Notes under the pieces: generated by a model
What the model saw: the letters and a program-made list of their open reading frames with translations, nothing else
What the model was told of the DNA's origin: nothing
Databases searched by the model: none
Program-made: the position numbers and the translations under genes
Shown here: in pieces, positions 18,801 through 26,690 of the stretch
Layout of the letters: each line of letters opens with the position of its first letter
Position numbering within the stretch: the stretch's first letter is position 1
NCBI GenBank assembly: GCA_003586005.1
Contig: NSKI01000008.1
Span: 1-64,000, forward strand
DNA: 64,000 nucleotides
Origin: Haloplasmatales bacterium 4B
GTDB taxonomy: Bacteria > Bacillota_I > Bacilli_A > Haloplasmatales > Haloplasmataceae
Direction of reading: 5' to 3'

Positions 18801-18968
18801 AAAAAGAAATTGACTAGTATTATCAATGTATTCAAGTCTCATATTACTACTTAACTGCCCATTGATAAAATCACCACTTATTACAGCTTTAACATCAAAT
18901 TTCATAAATAATAAGTTAGGTAAAAGTGATGCAAATATTAATATAAGTAAATAAAACCGTTTCTTCAT
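15897..18968 (-). CDS. Large surface beta-propeller protein, membrane-anchored, in an ABC exporter operon
   Basis: A 1023-residue exported protein. It has an N-terminal signal peptide (MKKRFYLLILIFASLLPNLL), a C-terminal span (YIIYTVLLLIGVFILPMKII) with a basic cytoplasmic tail, and about 970 residues outside. The outside part has PQQ/WD-like blades (for example GLDGLNGKVIWEKQ) and at least five FG-GAP/EF-hand-like loops: DPNNDQIDD, DFNNDGVLD, DFDNDGYND, DLNDDGKYE and DVTGDGKKD. These normally bind calcium and cap blades of integrin-like propellers. Near residues 895-960 an FN3-like module (LLIKWDKFPDVSTYRIYVDG) precedes the span. It is the first gene of the operon with the ABC-2 transporter. 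Adhesion or binding of an exported partner is inferred. Confidence 0.88.
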   Translation of the reverse strand: MKKRFYLLILIFASLLPNLLFMKFDVKAVISGDFINGQLSSNMRLEYIDNTSQFLFVPTDNGMNLIDPESFKIEKQINLNAKILDYAVIDNIESDELPNKDLILFLESENMPSVVVYSLDSLGKIWTFTTYTTGYNDQSIKMEKKTPIFDYDINQSSVLLVSGYLLYNLDLKSGLENWHYEYQDNIWAATFIGDPNNDQIDDVAISVQPTNVIGLDGLNGKVIWEKQIAKPYQVKIDNKVLGDIKTNIWDLHYLNNNLIATGEDGYITKLSPADGSKISERKILDEIPNLLVYQSYLEGNKLKEISGISNDGVNTYKIINTRIVSEYILVTVFESNRLANFTALTPKMYLINSSTFNVIWEMDINKEIIDLTVNESGDISYFDGTKAFVFNLEDNESVSEILLSNPIGNDGTTPSYSVNPILYKGNLIVNYNTIYKLNIDDPLNPSVINTIGYFDGYDTIIEANNFYKLFYKLGRDDLKTYYAIECFNEINNLLWNYELGNSSFTKYLIIEGMFAFINDENKLITININDSNDVNQYLLPYEETSKFNVFTKAPDFNNDGVLDVLINSEDANFIILNGANLNEVLIDANLNDLVENNDEYYNFIIPAFVEDKKEMYILSSNIITVVSFDDTLNVEVVDEISLGNFSFWFNNQNISKNDDFDNDGYNDTVLRLDSESKNKVIIFYSSESVVGSIDANWDFSLYPIYEDLNDDGKYEIIVTTSGEDEFGEWHTRSEIVNPYVDFNSSDILFVKKFYEGNELTYNSQFKPLTIIDDVTGDGKKDVLVLVDRWGETYLQFYSLDDSITVKKVVPLNISYINKNDMQNSKIGSPGGYIDTFKHDEDMYGIFTIINHGTVTTKIMRMNNFVNMENVININGVIHSFEIHDDKLFYELFNKKNEANFITNTLELDHLMTLNNYEKDKRYKSANLLIKWDKFPDVSTYRIYVDGKLVEITSSCQINLLLSDGINNISIGEVFENGVEQITYFEITADIDDSNYNYIIYTVLLLIGVFILPMKIIKYRRREL

Positions 18969-19653
18969 CTTTTCACCTCAAATGCTTTATTAATAGGTAA
19001 ATTATAACATATTTCGACACATAAAAAAGTTTTATTTATAATAAAATAAGACAAATTATGCTAGTTGAAGTCGTGCTATACTCCTAAACTTTGATAATTT
19101 AGAGGATATTGAGCAAAAAACTGCTATTTAAGCAATAATGTACTACCTGCATTTAATGATGAAATTTATTAACTACATGCTAAGAATATATCAAATCAAA
19201 AGGACTAACTCTAGAATTTTTTAGTTAGCCTTTTCTATTTATCTACATATACATACAAATCAATTATATTTGTTTTTAATTCAGTAATTTATTATTTATC
19301 AGCGCATAGTCCTCTATCTGCATGATATATGCATAATCAAAACGTTTCAATAATAATATAACTTTATTTTATATTATATCTTCTATGAAATAAATAATTA
19401 TTTTTACCAAACCTTTATACTAAAATTACATTAATTTCACTAATATAATTAGTATTATACAATTGCAGACAAGATTAAATTTCCCATTTTATTATTGCCT
19501 CTATTAAGCATCAAAAGTAGATAATAAATTAGTGATAAAATATTGTGATTAAATTAACAAAACAAAAATTTTGTTTGTTTTTGTACAAAAAATGTTGTAT
19601 TATAAAATTAAGTGATGGTTTTTGAACGATTAAATAAGAAAGCGAGGACAATT
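18969..19653. other. Intergenic region with orphan terminator
   Basis: About 685 bp without a convincing gene. It contains the promoter of the beta-propeller operon at its left, a plus-strand terminator-like hairpin near 19198-19236 with no clear gene before it, and AT-rich sequence up to the small gene at 19654. A short unassigned transcript ending near 19236 is possible. Confidence 0.5.
19198..19236 (+). terminator. Orphan terminator-like hairpin
   Basis: AAAAGG-CTAACT (one bulged A) pairs with AGTTAGCCTTTT and runs into TTTTCTATTT on the plus strand. No open frame of credible length precedes it. Confidence 0.6.
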
Positions 19654-19995
19654 ATGAGCAAAAATAATGATGAAGATATTAAAACTATTGAATGCTTTGA
19701 AGATCTTGATTTTCTAACTGAAACACAAAATGACTTCAAAATAGGGAATACTTTGAGTATTCATAAATTATTTCCACCACATTTCATGTACAAATATACA
19801 AGTTGTAACAGTTTTGACAATTTTATTGAAATAGGTAATTTTAATTATAATACACAAGAAGAATTTGACGCATTAGTAGCTAAACCAGAATTTGAAGAAC
19901 ATGTTAAAAAATATACAAGTTTTGAGTCATGGAAAAGTATGGTGGGTAGAGCTGTTAATTTCTTTGCAGCAAATAAACTTGGTGTAGAATTGTAA
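19654..19995 (+). CDS. Hypothetical small acidic protein
   Basis: A 113-residue cytosolic protein with an acidic N terminus (MSKNNDEDIKTIECFEDLDF), one central strand-rich part and a C-terminal helix (AVNFFAANKLGVEL). No family recognised. The start was chosen at the ATG with GCGAGG seven bases upstream; a longer frame from a GTG at 19612 lacks a ribosome site. It has its own terminator. Downstream is a coat protein gene, so a sporulation link is possible but not shown. Confidence 0.7.
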   Translation: MSKNNDEDIKTIECFEDLDFLTETQNDFKIGNTLSIHKLFPPHFMYKYTSCNSFDNFIEIGNFNYNTQEEFDALVAKPEFEEHVKKYTSFESWKSMVGRAVNFFAANKLGVEL

Positions 19996-20025
19996 AAACT
20001 AGACTTTAATGTCTAGTTTTTTATT
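19995..20025 (+). terminator. Intrinsic terminator
   Basis: AAAACTAGAC (19995-20004) pairs perfectly with GTCTAGTTTT (20011-20020), followed by TTATT. Confidence 0.9.
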
Positions 20026-20096
20026 CTAAAAATAACTTTTAACTAAGAATAATTTCATTAATAAGTCAAATGATATAAATAAAGGAGGCTTAAAAT

Positions 20097-20552
20097 ATGA
20101 ATTTAACTCAAAAGGAAATATATTTATTAAACGATCAAAAGGGTACTGAAGAATTATGCATTAAGAAATATACAAATTATGCTACTCAAGTTAAAGATCT
20201 GCAATTAAAAAATATGTTTGAAAGACATGCGCAACAAGAACAACAACATTTAAATACAATAAACCAAATACTTGGAGGACAAATTCCTAACACAAATCAA
20301 CAACCTCAACAACAGAACTCTCAAACACAAACTATGATTAAATCAGGGATGAGTAATCAACAAGATATTGATTTCTGTTATGATTTATTAGCAACAGAAA
20401 AGTATGTTTCTTCTACTTATAATATCGCAATATTTGAGTTCAATGATCACAATATTAGATTAGCTTTAAACCATATCCAAAAAGAAGAACAAGAACATGG
20501 TGAAGAAATATATAATTATTTAAAAAGTGTTGGTGCCTATAATATTCAATAA
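20097..20552 (+). CDS. Spore coat protein, CotF family
   Basis: A 151-residue four-helix protein of the Coat_F family (ferritin-like fold). Helices (LTQKEIYLLNDQKGTEELCI, MFERHAQQEQQHLNTINQIL) flank a Gln-rich linker (residues 64-80), then a second helical pair (DLLATEKYVSSTYNIAIFEF, HIQKEEQEHGEEIYNYL). The paired ExxH-like positions resemble ferritin metal ligands, though coat members are thought structural. GGAGG lies 8 bases before the ATG. Members are made in the mother cell and deposited on the spore or found in related non-coat roles. Its presence agrees with the sigma factors in this window. Confidence 0.88.
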   Translation: MNLTQKEIYLLNDQKGTEELCIKKYTNYATQVKDLQLKNMFERHAQQEQQHLNTINQILGGQIPNTNQQPQQQNSQTQTMIKSGMSNQQDIDFCYDLLATEKYVSSTYNIAIFEFNDHNIRLALNHIQKEEQEHGEEIYNYLKSVGAYNIQ

Positions 20553-20558
20553 AAAAAA

Positions 20559-20585
20559 ATTGCTTCACTTTGAAGCGATTTTTTC
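20559..20585 (+). terminator. Terminator of the coat protein gene
   Basis: ATTGCTTCA pairs with TGAAGCGAT (one G-U) and is followed by TTTTTCTTT on the plus strand; it lies at the convergent junction with the EAL gene. Confidence 0.85.
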
Positions 20586-20586
20586 T

Positions 20587-22230
20587 TTATATATTACTTT
20601 GATACCATTCCATAACTTCTGTTGTTTTCATTGGTTTAGCAAAATAATAACCTTGTGCCATATCACAACCCATTTCAATTAAAGATTTTGCTATTTCTTC
20701 AGTCTCCACTCCCTCAGCCAAAACCTTTATTCCAAGATTGTGGACTAAATCAATGGTCGATTTTACAATGTGATTAACTCCCTTATCTTCTAACATCTCT
20801 TTAATAAAATATTGATCTATTTTAACGGTATTGACTGGAAAATTGCTCAAATAAGATAAAGACGAATATCCTTTACCATAATCATCTATCGATAAACCGA
20901 TCTGATGATCTTTTAATTTCTGTAGAAGATAAATACTGATCTCAGGGTTTTCCATCAAGGCCGATTCTGTTATTTCTAATTCAACGTTTTTGGGCTCAAT
21001 TCCATGGTCATTAATTATCTTTATAACATTATCAAAAAATTTAGAATAATGTAAATCTTTAGTTGATATATTAATTGAAATTGTAGTATGTATTTGTTTT
21101 TCCTGAAATTTTTTCAAGGTATTTAAGGCTTTCTTTAATACCCATTCGGTTAATGGTGTAATTAGTTGAGTCTTTTCAACTAGGGGAACGAATTCCGTTG
21201 GACTAATCACGCCTCTGTTTGAATTTTTCCAACGAATAAGCGCTTCTAATCCAATCGGTTTATTTGTCCGCAAATCCATTTTAGGTTGATAATAAAGACT
21301 TAATTGATCAGAATTTAATGCTTCACGAAACATGCCTAGTAACTCAATGTTACTATTATTTTTAATGTAGTTTCGATTATAAACTAAATGCTGAATATTA
21401 ATTTTTTGCGCATATTTAGCTGCTGCATCAGATCTATTAAAACAATCAATTAGATTAAGATTTTCATTACAATAAATCGATCCAAAGGTAAACTCTACAT
21501 AGAGGGGTATATCGTCGATAAAAAAAGTTTTATTAAGCGAAGCTAGTATCTGCCCTGACACGGACTTATTATTCTCATTATTCAAATAAATCCATAATTT
21601 ATTATTATCTGCATGAATTATTTTTGTATCCCTCGTAACAATTTTCTTTATTCTAAAATTAATATCTTTTATAAGATTAACATACAAAGTTCTTCCTAAT
21701 AGGCTTATTATATTTTCATAATTATTAACCAAAACAGTCATAACTAAATTCACATTGTCGCTATTAACTTTATTTAGAGTTATCGAATCAATAATATTTA
21801 TATTTGGCAATCCTGTTTCTTGATTATGAGTTAATAAATTAATAATCCTTTCGTTATTTTTTCTGAAAAAATAAGAAGATATGCCACTTATTAGGCCTAT
21901 TATAAAAAAAATAACCATCCTGTAAAGCCAATTAAGCAATAACTGAGGTTCGTTATTAATTGTATCCAGTGGCATAAGTGGACCTAATAGTAAACCTGAA
22001 ATAATACCAACGATTACTCCACCAGTAACACCAAATGAGATACTAGCCATAATAATTGGGATATACATGGTATGCGTGTAAACGTACTTTGTTCCCCCAA
22101 ACTGATAGACAAAAAAATAAACTAATAACATAAAAACAGTTAATAATAAAACATTCAAAGATTGATTTATTCCCCTTGGCTGTATAAAAAACTTAATAAA
22201 TAACCTAGTAAATTTAGTTCTCATATCCAT
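20587..22230 (-). CDS. Membrane EAL-domain cyclic-di-GMP phosphodiesterase with degenerate GGDEF
   Basis: A 547-residue protein. Residues 25-122 hold four to five membrane helices with Gly-rich loops, like sensor domains of the LytS/MASE type. Residues 130-285 are a GGDEF fold without the active motif (ADNNKLWIYL lies at the signature place), so cyclase activity is unlikely. Residues 295-545 are an EAL domain with EAL at 329-331, ELEITESALME, DDYGKGYSS (449 onward) and AEGVET (505-510); the catalytic acids appear intact. It should hydrolyse cyclic-di-GMP. With the GGDEF/HD-GYP protein at 11647-13146 it shows a working cyclic-di-GMP network. Confidence 0.93.
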   Translation of the reverse strand: MDMRTKFTRLFIKFFIQPRGINQSLNVLLLTVFMLLVYFFVYQFGGTKYVYTHTMYIPIIMASISFGVTGGVIVGIISGLLLGPLMPLDTINNEPQLLLNWLYRMVIFFIIGLISGISSYFFRKNNERIINLLTHNQETGLPNINIIDSITLNKVNSDNVNLVMTVLVNNYENIISLLGRTLYVNLIKDINFRIKKIVTRDTKIIHADNNKLWIYLNNENNKSVSGQILASLNKTFFIDDIPLYVEFTFGSIYCNENLNLIDCFNRSDAAAKYAQKINIQHLVYNRNYIKNNSNIELLGMFREALNSDQLSLYYQPKMDLRTNKPIGLEALIRWKNSNRGVISPTEFVPLVEKTQLITPLTEWVLKKALNTLKKFQEKQIHTTISINISTKDLHYSKFFDNVIKIINDHGIEPKNVELEITESALMENPEISIYLLQKLKDHQIGLSIDDYGKGYSSLSYLSNFPVNTVKIDQYFIKEMLEDKGVNHIVKSTIDLVHNLGIKVLAEGVETEEIAKSLIEMGCDMAQGYYFAKPMKTTEVMEWYQSNI

Positions 22231-22296
22231 ACCCCTCTAAATTCAATGTTTTTTTAATATATGTCATATTTTAGCATATTTTGTCGAATTGTTCAA

Positions 22297-22344
22297 TTAA
22301 AAAAGTCTCACTATACATATAATTTTATACCCAGTTGAGACTTT
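22297..22344 (-). terminator. Terminator of trmB
   Basis: AAAGTCTCA (22302-22310) pairs with TGAGACTTT (22336-22344); T-tract TTTTTTAAT on the minus strand. Confidence 0.85.
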
Positions 22345-22351
22345 CAATTTG

Positions 22352-22990
22352 TTATTTAAAATTAGCTTCCATTCGATATATTCTTTGACCTTGGCTATGG
22401 AATCTCTCTTCATATTCAGTCATAATGTTTTTTTCAAAATTTGATTTATGAAGATCTAAACTTATATAATTAAACTCCATGTTAAAATGTGACATACTAA
22501 TAATTGAATATTCAAACAGCTTTTGGTTATCTGTTTTAAAATGTATTTCCCCATCAACAAGCAATATTTCCTTGAAAATAGACAGAAAAGTATGATGTGT
22601 CAATCTTCTTTTTTCATGACGTTTTTTTGGCCACGGGTCAGAAAAATTTAAATAAATTCTTTCTACTTCACCGTTTTCAAATACATCATTCAAAAAATTG
22701 GCATCTATACATACTAAAATAACATTTTGTAATTTTGCTTCTTTCAATTTTTCAACTGACCTTACCATCACACTTTGAACTACCTCAATCCCGATATAAT
22801 TTATTTCAGGATAATTTTTAGCCATATTAATAATGAATTGTCCTTTTCCCATACCTACTTCTATATGAATTGGGTTTGAATTATTAAAAAAAGCTTTCCA
22901 TTTCCCTTTAAATTCTTGAGGAACTAGTTTTACATACTGTGAATTGTTTTTTAAAATATTTTCCGCGTTAGCGATTTTTCTTAAACGCAT
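22352..22990 (-). CDS. trmB: tRNA (guanine-N7)-methyltransferase TrmB
   Basis: A 212-residue SAM-dependent enzyme that methylates G46 of tRNA. It shows the SAM site (IEVGMGKGQFIINMAKNYP, with IGIEVVQSVMVR after it) and the hallmark LNFSDPWPKKRHEKRRLTH, which carries the catalytic Asp and tRNA contacts. Length is normal. It begins 8 bp after pepV and should be cotranscribed with it. Confidence 0.97.
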   Translation of the reverse strand: MRLRKIANAENILKNNSQYVKLVPQEFKGKWKAFFNNSNPIHIEVGMGKGQFIINMAKNYPEINYIGIEVVQSVMVRSVEKLKEAKLQNVILVCIDANFLNDVFENGEVERIYLNFSDPWPKKRHEKRRLTHHTFLSIFKEILLVDGEIHFKTDNQKLFEYSIISMSHFNMEFNYISLDLHKSNFEKNIMTEYEERFHSQGQRIYRMEANFK

Positions 22991-22998
22991 ATAATCAC

Positions 22999-24363
22999 CT
23001 ATCTTGTTAAATTATAAATTGCATCTGCATAAATTGCGACCGCCTTAAATAAATCTTCCAATTCAACATATTCATTTGGTTGATGTACTAAGGCTTCCTT
23101 ATTAGGAAACTCTGGCCCAAACGCCACAGCATTTTTTAAACTTCTTGCATAAGTACCCCCTCCTATTGTAAGAAGCGGTGAAGTAAAATCATTAGTATAC
23201 TTAATGTATGCTTGATGTAGAGTTTTAACTAAATCACTATTAGGATCAACAAAATGTGGACCTTTATCTCTTGAAACCGCATAATCAAAACCATATTCTC
23301 CAGCTATATCGATTAGCTTATTTGTCATTGATTTTGTGTCAGTATTAATTGGATAACGGTAATTTAATACTAAACTAAATACATTATTTTTATAATTTCC
23401 AACACCAACATTGCAGGTTAATTCTCCCATTATCTCATTTTCATAATTAACACCAGTTTTTTTCATCCTTGAATCAAAGGTGAAGTATTTACAACAGAAT
23501 TCGACAAATTTATTGTTTAAATGTTCATTTAAGAATGCAAGCAAAATAAACCCTGCGTTTAAACCATCATCTGGCTCCATAGCGTGTGCATTCTTACCAA
23601 ATGCTATTAATTGTACTTTCCCATCTTCAAGTGATTTAGTTTCACCTGTGTAATTATTTTTAACTAGATATTGATTAAATGATTCAGTTAATTTGTTGTC
23701 AACAATTGCTATTGCTTTATCAGGAACAACATTAGTTCTTTCTCCATATTGTAATTCATATAAACCGTTACCATCACACTTACCTGTAAAAGTACCATCC
23801 ATAATTCCTTTTTCACCATATATTAATGGGAATGAAGCATCAGGTGCAAATCCAACCTCTGGCATTTTTTCTTTTTCAAAATAGCGTTTAACTCCACGCC
23901 ATTCTGATTCCTCGTCTAAACCTAAAATTATTCTAATTCGCTTATTAAACTTAACATTCATATCCATTAACATTTTAACAGCATAGTAGGCGGCGATTGT
24001 TGGTCCCTTATCATCTAAAGCACCACGCGCATAAATTTTACCATCTTCGATTGTCGCACTAAAAGGAGCAAATCGCCATCCATCACCAGTAGGCACAACA
24101 TCTAAATGACATAAAATACCTAAGGTTTCAGTTCCTTCTCCTATTTCTAGATGTCCTGAATAATTGTCAACATTTTTTACAACAAAACCATCACGTTTAC
24201 CTAAATTCAACATATATTCATATGCTTCATGAATTGCGTCACCAAATGGGTGTGTAGCATTTTCAGAAAATTCTGTTAAAACACTCGGTATTTTTAGTAA
24301 ACCTTGTAAATCTTTAATAAAATCATCTTGATATTTTTTAAAACTTTCGTAATAATTTTTCAT
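22999..24363 (-). CDS. pepV: M20 family dipeptidase PepV
   Basis: A 454-residue zinc dipeptidase. Metal and catalytic motifs: HLDVVPTGDGW, GALDDKGP (bridging Asp) and LDEESEWRGVKRYF (catalytic Glu pair), with the late His in LVHQPNEYVELEDL. The lid domain lies between about residues 185 and 385. It cleaves dipeptides in the cytosol. First gene of a pepV-trmB operon, with GGAGG before the start. Confidence 0.95.
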   Translation of the reverse strand: MKNYYESFKKYQDDFIKDLQGLLKIPSVLTEFSENATHPFGDAIHEAYEYMLNLGKRDGFVVKNVDNYSGHLEIGEGTETLGILCHLDVVPTGDGWRFAPFSATIEDGKIYARGALDDKGPTIAAYYAVKMLMDMNVKFNKRIRIILGLDEESEWRGVKRYFEKEKMPEVGFAPDASFPLIYGEKGIMDGTFTGKCDGNGLYELQYGERTNVVPDKAIAIVDNKLTESFNQYLVKNNYTGETKSLEDGKVQLIAFGKNAHAMEPDDGLNAGFILLAFLNEHLNNKFVEFCCKYFTFDSRMKKTGVNYENEIMGELTCNVGVGNYKNNVFSLVLNYRYPINTDTKSMTNKLIDIAGEYGFDYAVSRDKGPHFVDPNSDLVKTLHQAYIKYTNDFTSPLLTIGGGTYARSLKNAVAFGPEFPNKEALVHQPNEYVELEDLFKAVAIYADAIYNLTR

Positions 24364-24402
24364 TATAATTCCTCCAATTTATAATCATTTACAAATAATA
24401 AT

Positions 24403-25091
24403 CTAATTTCTTCCCTCATTTAAATCTTTAAATTCACCTTATTTTAGGTTTTCATCTAATACCAGTTTTCCAATATCCATTTTTTAGATAAGTTACTTTC
24501 TTCCCCTATTTTTGAAACATCCGCTTAACTTGATGAAATTTACCTTCGCAAATATAAACTCATGCTTTATCTTTAGCGATAATTTCAAGCAATGCCTTTT
24601 TAGTTGTATATAATTGATTATTCCCGTCATAAATTACTAAACCAAATTTAAAGAAGTTTATATCCTCAACTTCTAAAACTCCACTCACTTCAACATAATA
24701 TTTCTTGTAATTTTTTTTAGGGTGCAAAAATTGATTAACGAACAATCCATCATTAGTTAAAATAATTAACCCTTCAGTATCGATATCAAATCTACCACAA
24801 GGAAAAAGATTGTAAAGAAGTAAGTGCTCATTTAACAATTCTATTACTGTTTTATGTAAATTATCTGAAGTTGAGAAATATAACCACAGATTTTATTAAT
24901 CATCAAATATATAAATTCTTTATATTCAATAACTTCATTATATATAGAAATAACATCCTTATTAGGGTCAACATGAATACTTCCATCTTTTACAACTTTA
25001 TTATTTACTAAAACAAATTTTTGTTTAATTATCTTTTTAAATTCCCTTCTAATCCGTATTTTAAATTAGCTAAGAGTTTCTCTAAGGGCAT
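24403..25091 (-). pseudogene. rsuA: Decayed 16S rRNA pseudouridine synthase gene (RsuA/RluB family)
   Basis: The whole family length can be followed in broken frames. The start reads MPLEKLLANLKYG (S4 domain, ATG at 25091), then FVLVNNKVVKDGSIHVDP in another frame and YLMINKICGYIS in the position of the NKP.G motif. The catalytic-loop region CGRFDIDTEGLIILTNDG is intact in the piece at 24560-24838. Then EGKFHQVKRMF comes after an in-frame TGA, and GKKVTYLK after an in-frame TAG. The end reads IGKLVLDENLK-stop-GEF. At least three frameshifts and three stops make this a true pseudogene, not a sequencing slip. The central piece should not be annotated as a gene. Loss implies 16S modification is absent or done by another copy. 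Confidence 0.93.
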
Positions 25092-25225
25092 AACTTTACT
25101 CCCATTATTTTCCCTATTCATTAAAATATTATATCATAAATTCAATATTCAAAGAAGTTTTATAGGCACATAATTATAATTAAAACATACTATACTATTG
25201 AAATACATGTTAAAGGAGTGAAATA

Positions 25226-25519
25226 ATGTATCCACAACAACAATTTGAAGGAGATAACTTCATGGGTAGACCTCCATATGGACAAGAAATGTATCAACAA
25301 GGTGGAATGTTTCCGCCACAACAAAGTTTTCCTGGACCTGGCCAACCACAAAGTCAATTCCCACAAACTCCAGGTTTTGGTATTGGCGAACCATCATATA
25401 ATGTAGAAGCAAGATTAGATCGAATTGAACGTGAAATAATAGAAATAAATCGCCGTTTAAACACATTATCACGACATATTCGTCGAATTGAAAATGTCTT
25501 AAATATAAGACAAGATTAA
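25226..25519 (+). CDS. Pro/Gln-rich protein with C-terminal coiled coil, possible coat-associated protein
   Basis: A 97-residue protein. Residues 1-55 are rich in Gln, Pro, Gly, Phe and Tyr (MYPQQQFEGDNF, PPQQSFPGPGQPQ). Residues 60-95 form a charged helix with repeated LDRIEREI, INRRLNTLSRHI and RRIENVL heptads. Small proteins of this plan are common on spores of Bacillota, so a coat or exosporium role is likely by composition, not by a named family. GGAG precedes the ATG and a terminator follows. Confidence 0.75.
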   Translation: MYPQQQFEGDNFMGRPPYGQEMYQQGGMFPPQQSFPGPGQPQSQFPQTPGFGIGEPSYNVEARLDRIEREIIEINRRLNTLSRHIRRIENVLNIRQD

Positions 25520-25526
25520 AACCAAC

Positions 25527-25559
25527 AAAAGTCTTGTATGAAAATATAAGGCTTTTTTT
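25527..25559 (+). terminator. Terminator of the Pro/Gln-rich gene
   Basis: AAAGTCTTGTAT pairs with ATATAAGGCTTT (two G-U pairs), followed by TTTTAC. Confidence 0.75.
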
Positions 25560-25651
25560 ACTTCTTCCTTTTACTAGTATTACCAATTTATAAATTATCA
25601 AAAAGAGTTACCCTTAATTTCATAATTATGGATAGCTCAATTTATAAAAAA

Positions 25652-26386
25652 TCAGTTTGTAACTGTATTCATAACAGCTGTTTCAGTCAACGCCTGAATT
25701 TCATCAGCTACATCATATACAGAGACATTATCTGTTAAATGTTTTATATAAGGTGGCAAAATCTTAATTGTTACCTTTCCTTTTTTTAATTTACCAATAA
25801 CCTCATGTGCTGAATATGATTTGTCAGTTCCAATTATCGCCATTGGAATTATTGGCACCTGCGCTTTTATCGCAATTTTAAGACCTCCTGAATTATATTT
25901 TCCAACCTTTTTTTCTGTAATAAACTTAGTTATTTCTCCTTCGGGAAAGATTACTAATGAATGTCCTTTCTTAACGTTTTCTATTGCTTTATTTATTCCT
26001 TTAATACCTTCTCGAGGATTCAATCTATCAACAAAAACACTTCCAAAAGACTTAAACCAAGGTGCTACAACTGGGATTCTATCAAACCATAGATCCCCAG
26101 CAATTACTGCTCCTAGTTGTCTTTGCACTGCGAAACTTACAAAATAGGGATCAATCATACTTGGATGATTTGCGGTATATAAGACTGCTCCTTCAGTTAA
26201 ATGTTCTCTACCTTCAACTGTAACTTTAATACCCGTTTTCTTAACAATTATATTACAAACTTTACCTATATGTTTATAACGTTCTTCAATACTATATTTT
26301 TCAGGATGTTTATATCTTTTTCTAATAGGTATGATATGAAACAAAACATATAAAATAACATTAAAATATACCCATAAGATTCTCAC
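25652..26386 (-). CDS. plsC: 1-acyl-sn-glycerol-3-phosphate acyltransferase
   Basis: A 244-residue membrane acyltransferase that makes phosphatidic acid. It has an N-terminal hydrophobic segment (ILWVYFNVILYVLFHI), the NHPSMIDPYF active site (HX4D), the GSVFVDR block, the FPEGEIT glycerol-phosphate site and the PIIPMAIIGT block: all four acyltransferase motifs in order. Length is normal. Monocistronic; the nearest gene is ileS on the same strand after 300 bp. Confidence 0.94.
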   Translation of the reverse strand: MRILWVYFNVILYVLFHIIPIRKRYKHPEKYSIEERYKHIGKVCNIIVKKTGIKVTVEGREHLTEGAVLYTANHPSMIDPYFVSFAVQRQLGAVIAGDLWFDRIPVVAPWFKSFGSVFVDRLNPREGIKGINKAIENVKKGHSLVIFPEGEITKFITEKKVGKYNSGGLKIAIKAQVPIIPMAIIGTDKSYSAHEVIGKLKKGKVTIKILPPYIKHLTDNVSVYDVADEIQALTETAVMNTVTN

Positions 26387-26651
26387 AAAATATTTCCTCC
26401 AATCATTTAGGTTTACTTATGACTATTTTTATTTTCTAACAGTTGTGTCTAAATAATTCAATTCTAGTTATAATGAAATCCTTAATTTTATTATAAACTA
26501 AAGATTTTATACTTTCTATACTTTGATTTAAAATTCGTCATTTTTCCTACCACTACCTCTAATAAACTTACCCATTTATGATACTGCCTTCACAATTATT
26601 ATTGAATTCAAGGCTAATTTTACAATTTCAAATGAATAATGTAATAGTCAT
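26387..26651. other. Intergenic region, nothing recognised
   Basis: AT-rich sequence between plsC and the ileS terminator. It should carry the plsC promoter. No open frame or repeat of note. Confidence 0.5.
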
Positions 26652-26686
26652 AAAAAAGACATATGAACTAAATCCATATGTCTTTT
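26652..26686 (-). terminator. Terminator of ileS
   Basis: AAAAGACATATG (26654-26665) pairs perfectly with CATATGTCTTTT (26675-26686), followed on the minus strand by TTTATGAC. Confidence 0.88.
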
Positions 26687-26690
26687 AAAA

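Noticed and set aside
19131-19220. Possible YidD-like start (MKFINYMLRIYQ) on the plus strand
   Set aside because: Only 21 codons long, no ribosome site and no Cys-rich core; the likeness to YidD openings is probably chance.
24560-24838. Stand-alone small pseudouridine synthase gene
   Set aside because: It is the open middle of a full-length but broken rsuA; it lacks the S4 part and the C-terminal HQVKRM part in frame.
25260-25601. 113-codon minus-strand frame
   Set aside because: Antisense to the Pro/Gln-rich gene, which has a ribosome site, coiled coil and terminator; the frame arises from its biased codons.
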